26,576 nt of DNA from an uncultured Bacteroidales bacterium. Lineage in GTDB: Bacteria; Bacteroidota; Bacteroidia; Bacteroidales; Marinilabiliaceae. Position 1 is the stretch's first letter. The number at the start of each line of letters is the position of its first letter. The position numbers and the translations under genes are program-made. The DNA lies in assembly GCA_934717675.1 (NCBI GenBank), contig CAKUYZ010000019.1, forward strand, positions 1 to 26,576, written 5' to 3'. The notes beneath the pieces were generated by a model that made no database searches, had not been told where the DNA came from, and saw nothing but the letters and a program-made list of their open reading frames with translations. Positions 8,030-14,484 of this stretch are shown here, piece by piece.

Positions 8030-8551
8030 ATGGAAGAAAACATAACATTCCGCCCAGCCACAGAGGCCGACGCAGAGGAACTCCTCGCCATCTACGCCCC
8101 CTACGTCAGCCGAACGGCCATATCGTTTGAATATGAAGTGCCCACGGCCAACGAGTTCCGCAAGCGAATCAAGACCATCTCCGCCACGCACCCATACATT
8201 GTGGCCGTGGGGGCTGACGGACAAGTCCTCGGCTACGCCTATGCCGGCAAATTCAAGGAGAGGGCGGCATACCAGTGGGCCGCCGAGACGACAATATACA
8301 TGAAAAACGATGAGCGCGGCCACGGCCTAGGCCCGCGGCTATATGTCGAGCTGGAGCGTCAGTGCCGCGAGCGTGGCCTCAAGAGCCTCTGCGCCTGCAT
8401 CACATACGTCCAGACCCCCGACCCTTACCTCACAAACGCCAGCATGAGATTTCACGAGAGGATGGGCTACCGCCTCGTGGCGCACTTCCACCGCTCCGGA
8501 TTCAAGTTTGGGCGATGGTATGACATGATCTGGATGGAGAAACTGCTCTAA
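8030..8551 (+). CDS. GNAT N-acetyltransferase, phosphinothricin acetyltransferase-like
   Basis: A 173-residue GNAT-fold enzyme that uses acetyl-CoA to acetylate a small amine. The acetyl-CoA loop RGHGLG is at 96-101, preceded by the strand ETTIYMKNDERG and followed by ACITYVQTPDPYLTNASMRFHERMGY, a pattern typical of the phosphinothricin/methionine-sulfoximine acetyltransferase branch (Pat/MddA). In natural hosts that branch often acts on methionine sulfoximine-like amino acid derivatives; the substrate here is not known. It starts three bases after the truA stop. It converges on the TPR gene with 34 bases between the stops; that gap holds a run of seven G but no convincing terminator stem. 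Confidence 0.85.
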   Translation: MEENITFRPATEADAEELLAIYAPYVSRTAISFEYEVPTANEFRKRIKTISATHPYIVAVGADGQVLGYAYAGKFKERAAYQWAAETTIYMKNDERGHGLGPRLYVELERQCRERGLKSLCACITYVQTPDPYLTNASMRFHERMGYRLVAHFHRSGFKFGRWYDMIWMEKLL

Positions 8552-8585
8552 AGCGCAATGGCGCGCGAGGGGGGGCGCACACGGC

Positions 8586-9587
8586 TCAAAGACCTGCCGA
8601 GCGCCCCTCCATCCACACTCTGAAATCCTCAAAATAGCCAGCATTCTCGCTCAGCCACAAGAGAACCTCTGGCTTATACGTCTGGTCGAACATAAAGTAA
8701 ACCATGGCTTTAGTGTAGCCGCGGGCGTATATCTCAATCAAAAAATCGGCATAAGAGACCTGCCAAAAGTCCAAGTTTTCCTCACCCGTGTCCCGCATCC
8801 GCCCAAGCAGGGCCTCCGTGCGCCGAGACATGGCGTCCATCACGGCCTTGGGCGAGGCCTCGGCCTGCGGCTCGGCAATGACCACGCTGTCAATCACCGC
8901 CTCCATGCCCTCACTATAAGGCTCTTCCGCCTTGCGGCGGCCTAGAACGTCCAATCCCATGCTTCCCCTGCGCCACAAGGCCGGCAAGCGACGCGCCTGC
9001 TCCTCGCGCCCTTGATCAGACGCCATGAGCAGATACCTCATGAGCGGCAGCAAGGCCTGGTAGCGATGCCCCATCTGCTCCTCCACCTCAGACAATAGGC
9101 AATGTGCAGGAGTGAGAGAGGCGTCGGCCAATATGGCTCGCTGACACATCCGCTCGGCCTGCGGCAGATGCCCCTGCGCGCGGAGCATGGTGGCGTAATA
9201 GAACATGGCCTCAGCATGCCCCGCTCTGGCCAACTTCCGATACAGCATACGCGCGGCGTGGTCGAAGCCCTGGCGTTGCCGACACCGCGCCTCAATGAGC
9301 ATGGCGTCGGGCTTCAGTGCGAAGGAATCGTCTTTCCTCATCCGCTTGGCGCGCTCCAGGGCCGCCACCACGTTTCCCATCTCCAGATATGTGTCGGCCG
9401 CCTCCAGCCGCGCCTTGTCGGTCTTCACGCGCCCGTAGAGACTTATGGCCTCAGTATAGTTGCCAGCGTCTCGCCACTCTCGGGCCAAGGACATGAGGCT
9501 ATCCTGCTCACTCACGAAAGAAGTCTGCGCCGCGGCGCACAGCGAGGCCGTGGCCAACGCCATTGAGTACATTATCTTGCGAATCAT
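8586..9587 (-). CDS. Exported TPR-repeat protein
   Basis: A 333-residue protein with a signal peptide (about residues 1-20, ending CAAA) followed by helical tetratricopeptide or Sel1-like repeats from about residue 30 to 200, for example the GNYTEAISLYGRV, GNVVAALERAKRM and GHLPQAERMCQRA units. The C-terminal 100 residues (DFWQVSYADFLIEIYARGY and onward) are not repeats and match no domain I recognise. Periplasmic or envelope-facing scaffold is the likely location; a function cannot be assigned. A near-consensus -7 element, TATATTCG on the minus strand at 9600-9593, ends five bases before the ATG, so the message may be leaderless. It is divergent from the P-II/amtB operon. Confidence 0.75.
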   Translation of the reverse strand: MIRKIMYSMALATASLCAAAQTSFVSEQDSLMSLAREWRDAGNYTEAISLYGRVKTDKARLEAADTYLEMGNVVAALERAKRMRKDDSFALKPDAMLIEARCRQRQGFDHAARMLYRKLARAGHAEAMFYYATMLRAQGHLPQAERMCQRAILADASLTPAHCLLSEVEEQMGHRYQALLPLMRYLLMASDQGREEQARRLPALWRRGSMGLDVLGRRKAEEPYSEGMEAVIDSVVIAEPQAEASPKAVMDAMSRRTEALLGRMRDTGEENLDFWQVSYADFLIEIYARGYTKAMVYFMFDQTYKPEVLLWLSENAGYFEDFRVWMEGRSAGL

Positions 9588-9674
9588 GACCGCGAATATA
9601 AACCTGATTCAACATTTGCCGCACATTCCGCCCATAGCCATGACGTAAACTCAAAATATCAACACACCCACACC

Positions 9675-9697
9675 CACCCCCTGTTTAACAGGGGGTG
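9675..9697. repeat. Perfect 23-base palindrome
   Basis: Arms CACCCCCTGTT (9675-9685) and AACAGGGGGTG (9687-9697) surround a single central T. It is not followed by a T-run, so it does not look like a terminator. Its placement between two divergent genes suggests an operator, but no known regulator is implied by the sequence. Confidence 0.7.
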
Positions 9698-9811
9698 CAT
9701 CTTGTCCATATATTTTCAGCCTCACAAGCCCATAAAGTTCCCATTCGACGCAAATAACATCATTTAATAATAAAACTATAAGTTACTATTGCTACTCTAG
9801 TTTCAATTGCA

Positions 9812-9819
9812 TACTTTTG
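9812..9819 (+). promoter_or_regulatory. P-II/amtB operon -7 element
   Basis: TACTTTTG fits TAnnTTTG. Transcription would start near 9824-9826, at the left arm of the 9-base leader stem, leaving about 120 bases of untranslated leader before the ATG at 9945. Confidence 0.6.
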
Positions 9820-9944
9820 CCGTATCAGATATTTCAAAACGTCAGTAGGATAGGCACAATAATAAATATCTGAATATTCACAGCACCTCATCTGAAATGG
9901 GGTTGTTTGCAAATAGAGACAAGAAACATCAAACAACGATAGTC

Positions 9945-10301
9945 ATGAAGAAGATTGAAGCTATCATCAGGAAGACCAAGTTCGATGATGTCCGCGACGC
10001 CCTTCTGGCCGCGGACATCGAGTGGTTCTCATACTACGATGTGCGCGGCGTAGGCAAAGCCCGCCAGGGTCGCATCTACCGCGGCGTGGTCTATGACACC
10101 AGTTGCATCGAGCGCACACTGCTCTCCATCGTGGTGCGCGACAAGAATGTTGACAAGACCGTCCAGGCCATAATAGGCGCGGCGCAGACGGGCGAGATTG
10201 GCGATGGCCGCATATGGGTCATCCCCGTCGAGGACGCCTTCCGCATACGCACGGGCGAGCATGGCGACGAGGCTCTTTATAATAAGGACGAAGAAGACTA
10301 G
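9945..10301 (+). CDS. P-II nitrogen regulatory protein (divergent T-loop)
   Basis: Trimeric nitrogen and energy sensor that most likely docks on AmtB, encoded just downstream, and controls ammonium entry. The 118 residues align along the whole P-II family: MKKIEAIIRKTKFDDVRDAL, AQTGEIGDGRIWV and RIRTGE (ATP-binding loop). I use ATG 9945 because the upstream extension from 9897 has no family resemblance. The T-loop region (35-50) is one residue shorter than E. coli GlnB. The tyrosine matching Tyr51 is present (Tyr50), but Gln39 has no clean equivalent, and Lys58, Lys85 and Lys90 are replaced by Arg57, Glu84 and Arg89. These positions bind 2-oxoglutarate or ATP in E. coli, so ligand control may differ. 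Gene order P-II then amtB with a 56-base gap fits a GlnK role. Confidence 0.9.
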   Translation: MKKIEAIIRKTKFDDVRDALLAADIEWFSYYDVRGVGKARQGRIYRGVVYDTSCIERTLLSIVVRDKNVDKTVQAIIGAAQTGEIGDGRIWVIPVEDAFRIRTGEHGDEALYNKDEED

Positions 10302-10357
10302 CGGCCACGAGAGAGATACAAAAACACAACACCCCAAACCTAACCAATCCCGAAATC

Positions 10358-11809
10358 ATGAAACGCACACTTTCTAAATATCTCCGCCTGTCTGCCATCG
10401 TGGCAACAGGCGCGCTGCTGGCCATTCCGGCAATGGCGGCAGGTGCCGACACGGCGGCCGACTCCCTTGTGGCCGTCGCCGACACCGTGACGGCACCCAT
10501 TGCAGAAGTCACCGAAGTGGTAGTGGACGAGACTCCCGTAGCCGACGCCATAGTGCAGATGGGCGACCTTGCCCGAGGCATAGACACCGTGTGGATGTTG
10601 CTTGCCGCCATGCTCGTCTTCTTTATGCAGCCGGGCTTCGCCCTTGTCGAGGCCGGTTTCACGCGCACCAAGAACACGGCAAACATCTTGATGAAGAACT
10701 TTGTGGACTTCACTGTTGGGTCGTTGCTCTTCTGGTTCATAGGCTTTGGCCTCATGTTTGGCGATGGCGGCTTCGTGGGCATGCCACATTTCTTTGACTG
10801 CATGTTCCATGACCCCAACGGCCTGCCCAGGGAGGGCTTCCTGATTTTCCAGACTGTCTTCTGCGCCACCTCGGCCACCATTGTCTCCGGAGCCATGGCG
10901 GAGCGCACAAAGTTCTCCATGTATCTGGTCTACACCATATTCATCTCTGTGCTCATATACCCCATTTCGGGTCACTGGACGTGGGGCGGCGGCTGGCTCT
11001 GCAATGCTGAGGAAGGCTCGTTCATGATGAACACGTTTGGCACCACGTTCCATGATTTCGCGGGTTCCACCGTGGTTCACTCCGTTGGTGGCTGGATAGC
11101 CCTCGTGGGTGCCGCCATCCTCGGCCCGCGCATTGGCAAATATCATAAAGACGGCAGCTCAAAGGCCATCCCCGGCCACAACCTGACCATCGCCGCGCTC
11201 GGCGTGTTCATCCTTTGGTTCGGCTGGTTTGGCTTCAACCCCGGCTCAGAGCTCGCGGCCTCCACTCCTGCCGATCAGGAGGCCATATCTCACGTTTTCC
11301 TGACCACCAACCTGGCCTGCTGCGCCGGTGGCGTTGCCGCCATCATTGTCAGCTGGGTCAAATATTCCAAGCCTAGCCTCTCGCTCACCCTCAACGGCCT
11401 CCTGGCCGGCCTTGTGGGTGTCACAGCAGGTTGCGACGTTGTCTCTGCCGGTGGCGCGGTGATCATTGGCGCCATATGCGGCACCGTCATGATCTTCGCT
11501 GTTGAGTTCATCGACCGTAAGTTGCACATTGACGACCCCGTGGGCGCAAGCTCTGTGCATGGCGTGTGCGGCTCGCTCGGCACCATCCTCACGGGTCTCT
11601 TCTCCACCTCTGAGGGCTTGTTCTATGGCCATGGATGGGGCTTCCTCGGAGCTGAGGTACTTGGCGTTGTAACTGTTGGCGCATGGGCTGCCTTTATGGG
11701 CTTCATTGTCTTCAAAGGACTTGACAAGATCCACGGACTCCGCGTGCCGGCTCGCATTGAGGAGGAGGGACTTGACATATATGAGCACGGCGAGAGCGCA
11801 TATAACTGA
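10358..11809 (+). CDS. amtB: Ammonium transporter AmtB
   Basis: Trimeric inner-membrane channel for ammonium. A signal-like segment (residues 1-28, ending AMAA) and an acidic, Val/Ala-rich stretch to about residue 72 precede eleven predicted membrane helices. The conserved pore histidine pair is His241 (FAGSTVVHSVGGW) and His401 (DPVGASSVHGVCG); Asp233 of the DFAG segment and the Phe-containing FQTVFCATSA segment are also present. At 483 residues it is longer than E. coli AmtB mainly through the N-terminal extension. It follows the P-II gene by 56 bases with no terminator, so the two form one operon, ended by a strong hairpin at 11886. The C-terminal tail EEEGLDIYEHGESAY resembles the P-II-contacting tail of the family. 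Confidence 0.97.
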   Translation: MKRTLSKYLRLSAIVATGALLAIPAMAAGADTAADSLVAVADTVTAPIAEVTEVVVDETPVADAIVQMGDLARGIDTVWMLLAAMLVFFMQPGFALVEAGFTRTKNTANILMKNFVDFTVGSLLFWFIGFGLMFGDGGFVGMPHFFDCMFHDPNGLPREGFLIFQTVFCATSATIVSGAMAERTKFSMYLVYTIFISVLIYPISGHWTWGGGWLCNAEEGSFMMNTFGTTFHDFAGSTVVHSVGGWIALVGAAILGPRIGKYHKDGSSKAIPGHNLTIAALGVFILWFGWFGFNPGSELAASTPADQEAISHVFLTTNLACCAGGVAAIIVSWVKYSKPSLSLTLNGLLAGLVGVTAGCDVVSAGGAVIIGAICGTVMIFAVEFIDRKLHIDDPVGASSVHGVCGSLGTILTGLFSTSEGLFYGHGWGFLGAEVLGVVTVGAWAAFMGFIVFKGLDKIHGLRVPARIEEEGLDIYEHGESAYN

Positions 11810-11885
11810 TCACTGCCTGATTAAAACCTCTGTCATTGATCTCTTAATATCTGGTTAGTGTAGTTTCATACATTACCTCAAGTGG

Positions 11886-11925
11886 ACGGCCGTCCGACGC
11901 GATGTCGGGCGGCCGTTTCTTTTCG
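11886..11925 (+). terminator. amtB intrinsic terminator
   Basis: ACGGCCGTCCGAC (11886-11898) pairs with GTCGGGCGGCCGT (11904-11916), 13 pairs including one G-T wobble, around a GCGAT loop, and is followed by TTTCTTTTC. Confidence 0.92.
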
Positions 11926-12060
11926 CCATCGCCTCCACACTTCGTCAATGACGATAAAATAATATCTTAAATTGTACGATTATTTGAACGTGTGACAAAT
12001 TGTGATGTCTCTTAGGCGATAAAAGAGACTTCCACCCCCAAAATATATTGACCAAAAACA

Positions 12061-12129
12061 TATTTTTGCCGTGTGACTCGGGCGCGGGGAAGTTGACACC
12101 GGCCGGCGACCCCAGGCTGAGAGGCACAC
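12061..12129 (+). promoter_or_regulatory. LRR gene promoter and structured leader
   Basis: TATTTTTG (12061-12068) is a consensus -7 element. The leader can fold into a long stem: GTGTG (12071-12075) with CACAC (12125-12129), CTC (12077-12079) with GAG (12121-12123), GGGG (12086-12089) with CCCC (12110-12113), closing over a CCGGCCGG palindrome. It does not match a riboswitch class I know. About 53 unstructured bases then lead to the ATG at 12183. Confidence 0.5.
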
Positions 12130-12182
12130 AACATCAAAAGACTAGGCAAAAACTAGCTGAACCATCTTTCATAACCCAAGAT

Positions 12183-13535
12183 ATGAAAATACGACTACAA
12201 AATTTTCGCACCATCGTGCGCAATGCCCTCCGCAGCACGCTAGCTATGGCAATGGCAACGCTCTCGCTTACGGCCACCGCACAAAGCAAAACCATTCAGA
12301 CAGAGGAGAACGGCGTGAAGTGGACATACACGCAAAAAAGTGACGGAAGCCTCTACCTCACCAAGGTTGAGAATGCCAAGGGCCGCATCACAATCCCCGC
12401 CAAAGTGACAATCGAAGGAGAAGACCATGACGTGGCAGGCGTGGAGGCTGAAGTCACAAAAGTGGAAGGCGGCGTCTTTGCGAGCAACTGCGAAATCACG
12501 GAAGTCGTCATCGAGGACGGCATCACGCAGATTGGCGCAAGCGCATTCTACAACTGCAAAAAATTGAAGTCGGTCACCATCCCCGCCTCGGTCAAGACAA
12601 TAAGCAGCAACGCCTTCAATTTGTGCGAAAGCCTGCGCGCCATATCTCTGCCCGAGGGGTTGGAGAGCATTGGCGAGAGCGCATTTTCACAATGCAACAA
12701 GTTGGAGACCGTAAACCTGCCGGCCTCGCTCAAAACCATCGGCAGCAACGCGTTTGCGCAAGACAAAGCATTGAAGGAGGTGAACATAGCAGACCCGAGC
12801 AAACTTGAAGAGATTGGCGACATGGCGTTTGAGCAGTGTGGCAACTTGGAGAGCTTCAGGGTGCCAAGCTCTGTCAAAGTCATCAAGCAGGGCGCTTTCA
12901 AGCAATGCTTGGCACTGGCCTCGCTCACCATAGAGGATGGCGTGGGAGACATTGAGCAAGAGGCATTCTTGCAGTGCAACGCCCTCACGGAGGTGGACAT
13001 CCCAGGCTCTGTAAAATGTCTGGGAGACAGGGCGTTCCAATATTGCTACAACATCACGGATCTCACCATAGGCGATGGCGTGGAGGAGATTGGCTCTGAC
13101 GCGTTCGGGCAGGCCAACATCACAAAGCTCGTGGTGCCAGGCTCTGTGAAAAAGATTGGTGACAGGGCTTTCGAGAATTGTCACAATCTCAGCGACATAA
13201 CTCTCGGCGATGGCGTTGAGGAGGTTGGCGCAGGCGCGTTTACTGAGAGTAAGCAGCCAGTGAGCGTGAAGTGCGAGGGCACAAAAGTGGCCCCGAAAAT
13301 TGGCAACGGCGCTTTCAACGGCTATGGCGAGGTGTCGGTGTCAGTCCCCGACGGCTATGAGCATCTCTACACAGAAGACAAGGGTTGGAAAGGCAACCTG
13401 AAGGTTGAGCAAAAGCCCTCGGCGTTGGGTCATGTCACAGTTGGCGGCGACGCCAAGACGCTTTACGACCTCCAGGGCCGCAAGGTGGGTCAAGGCGCGC
13501 CTCGCCGCGGGTTCTATATCGCCGTGGGCAGATAG
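12183..13535 (+). CDS. Secreted BspA-like leucine-rich-repeat protein
   Basis: A 450-residue exported protein. The signal peptide (about 1-34, ending LTATAQ) is followed by roughly ten LRR_5/BspA-type repeats of about 23 residues between 60 and 370, built on the pattern L-x-x-I-x-I-P-x-S-V-K-x-I-x-x-x-A-F-x-x-C. Such proteins are surface or secreted and often mediate adhesion. The C-terminus carries LYDLQGRKV and RRGFYI, the compact tail module seen on many Bacteroidales secreted proteins and similar in style to type IX secretion tails; whether it acts as a sorting signal here is inference. The open frame extends upstream to 12048, but the ATG at 12183 is preferred because it puts the signal peptide at the N-terminus. 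A bidirectional terminator follows. Confidence 0.88.
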   Translation: MKIRLQNFRTIVRNALRSTLAMAMATLSLTATAQSKTIQTEENGVKWTYTQKSDGSLYLTKVENAKGRITIPAKVTIEGEDHDVAGVEAEVTKVEGGVFASNCEITEVVIEDGITQIGASAFYNCKKLKSVTIPASVKTISSNAFNLCESLRAISLPEGLESIGESAFSQCNKLETVNLPASLKTIGSNAFAQDKALKEVNIADPSKLEEIGDMAFEQCGNLESFRVPSSVKVIKQGAFKQCLALASLTIEDGVGDIEQEAFLQCNALTEVDIPGSVKCLGDRAFQYCYNITDLTIGDGVEEIGSDAFGQANITKLVVPGSVKKIGDRAFENCHNLSDITLGDGVEEVGAGAFTESKQPVSVKCEGTKVAPKIGNGAFNGYGEVSVSVPDGYEHLYTEDKGWKGNLKVEQKPSALGHVTVGGDAKTLYDLQGRKVGQGAPRRGFYIAVGR

Positions 13536-13560
13536 GCCGTCGCGGCGCTGGGAGACGACA

Positions 13561-13595
13561 AAAAGGCCAAGCCTAACGCCTAGGCTTGGCCTTTT
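13561..13595. terminator. Bidirectional terminator between LRR gene and TrmH-like gene
   Basis: AAAAGGCCAAGCCTA (13561-13575) and TAGGCTTGGCCTTTT (13581-13595) form a perfect 15-pair stem with an ACGCC loop. A-run and T-run flank the GC core on both sides, so it serves both converging genes. Confidence 0.95.
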
Positions 13596-13637
13596 AATAT
13601 TGTGTTGCGCGCGCCAGAAAACAAGTGGCGCAAAAAG

Positions 13638-14402
13638 TCAATGAATCCTGCGGCGGAACTCGCTGAGCACCACGGCCGTGGCCGTGGAGACGTTGAGGCT
13701 CTCGCTTGTGGCCTGACCCGCCGGGTAGCTAGGGATGAAGAGCTTGCGGGTGACAAACTGCGCAAGGCCGCCGTCAATGCCATGCCCCTCATTTCCCATC
13801 AGCACCACGCCGCCGCGGGGCAAGTTGTCGGAATATATGTCCTCACCCTCCAGATATGTGCCGAAGACCGGGGCTGCAGAGCCCTCGGCATTGCCTTGCA
13901 GCCAAAGGCGCAGGTCGGCATATGAGACGGCCACCCGACACAGAGCGCCCATGGTGGCCTGCACGGCCTTGGAGCCAAAAGCGTCGGCGCAACGGCTGGA
14001 GCAGACCACGGAGCGCACTCCGAACCAGTCCGCGGTGCGGATTATGGTGCCGAGGTTGCCAGGGTCTTGCACCTCGTCTAGCGCCAAGATGAGCGACCGG
14101 CCGTCTGGCACGGGGGCCTCGGCCAGTGGCTTGCGGAAGATGCCGATAAGCTCCGCCCTCGTCGAGAGCTGCGACACATCCGCCATCTCGTCGGCCTCGG
14201 CCACGGCCACGTCAGCGCCCTCCGTCAAAGGGCCAAGCTCACGAAGCCTGGCCTCGGAGCCAGCCAAAAAGACACACTCCAAACCACCGCGAAGCAAGTC
14301 GCCAACAGTCTTGCGGCCCTCGGCAACGAAAAGGCCTTCGGCGTCGCGCCGTTTCTTGAGTTCAAGTTGGCGGAGCAGCTTACGTTTGTTTTGGCTTATC
14401 AC
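13638..14402 (-). CDS. TrmH/SpoU-family RNA 2'-O-methyltransferase
   Basis: SAM-dependent ribose methyltransferase with a trefoil-knot (SPOUT) fold, acting on rRNA or tRNA. The N-terminal 95 residues form the L30-like RNA-binding domain (FVAEGRKTVGDLL). The three SpoU motifs follow: DPGNLGTIIRT (113-123), VVLMGNEGHGI and SLNVSTATAVVLSEFRR (from 235). The open frame begins at GTG 14429, but that codon overlaps the promoter element TAACTTAG; GTG 14402 yields the family-typical N-terminus MISQNKRKLL and 254 residues, so I place the start there. Divergent from the TamL-like gene, converging on the LRR gene. Target nucleotide unknown. Confidence 0.9.
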   Translation of the reverse strand: MISQNKRKLLRQLELKKRRDAEGLFVAEGRKTVGDLLRGGLECVFLAGSEARLRELGPLTEGADVAVAEADEMADVSQLSTRAELIGIFRKPLAEAPVPDGRSLILALDEVQDPGNLGTIIRTADWFGVRSVVCSSRCADAFGSKAVQATMGALCRVAVSYADLRLWLQGNAEGSAAPVFGTYLEGEDIYSDNLPRGGVVLMGNEGHGIDGGLAQFVTRKLFIPSYPAGQATSESLNVSTATAVVLSEFRRRIH

Positions 14403-14428
14403 GAGATACGAGACGTTAAATTTAGGCA

Positions 14429-14436
14429 CTAAGTTA
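14429..14436 (-). promoter_or_regulatory. TrmH-like gene -7 element (TAACTTAG type)
   Basis: TAACTTAG on the minus strand (14436-14429), identical to the elements before murB and the DUF4831-like gene. It rules out the GTG at 14429 as the start and leaves a leader of about 20 bases. Confidence 0.55.
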
Positions 14437-14472
14437 AGCCCTTGCCGCCAAAAAATGAAACTTGTAAATGAC

Positions 14473-14480
14473 TAACTTTG
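14473..14480 (+). promoter_or_regulatory. TamL-like gene -7 element
   Basis: TAACTTTG matches TAnnTTTG; four bases separate it from the GTG at 14485, the same spacing as at the methyltransferase gene, pointing to a leaderless message. It lies 36 bases from the divergent TrmH-like promoter. Confidence 0.6.
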
Positions 14481-14484
14481 CCGC

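Larger units (their letters stand above)
9588..9944. promoter_or_regulatory. Divergent regulatory region, TPR gene and P-II/amtB
   Basis: A 357-base gene-free stretch, AT-rich over about 9700-9900. It holds a perfect 23-base palindrome (9675-9697), a -7 element TACTTTTG for the P-II gene (9812-9819), a leader stem CAGATATTT (9826-9834) with AAATATCTG (9864-9872), and TATATTCG (9600-9593, minus) before the TPR gene. No sigma-54 type GG-N10-GC promoter stood out on reading. Confidence 0.55.
11810..12182. promoter_or_regulatory. Intergenic region between amtB and the LRR gene
   Basis: A 373-base gene-free stretch. In order it contains the amtB terminator (11886-11925), an AT-rich segment, an inverted repeat GTCTCTT (12007-12013) and AAGAGAC (12023-12029), the -7 element TATTTTTG (12061-12068) and a GC-rich folded leader (12071-12129). 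No tRNA or convincing small ORF was found. Confidence 0.55.

Noticed and set aside
9897..9944. 16-residue N-terminal extension of the P-II protein
   Set aside because: Family members start at MKKIEAI; the extension is likely part of the untranslated leader.
10219..11146. Two long antisense open frames opposite amtB
   Set aside because: Composition is that of a shadow (His/Gly-rich or Ser/Thr/Met-rich low complexity) and the plus-strand amtB is unambiguous.
11978..12005. TGTGA-N5-TGTGA near 11991 as a CRP-type site
   Set aside because: It is a direct repeat rather than the inverted TGTGA-N6-TCACA, and the CRP consensus of enterobacteria is not expected to transfer.
12071..12160. TPP riboswitch before the LRR gene (CTGAGA and GAACC present)
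   Set aside because: In the THI element CTGAGA comes before ACCC and the CTGATCTGG block; here the order is reversed and that block is missing.
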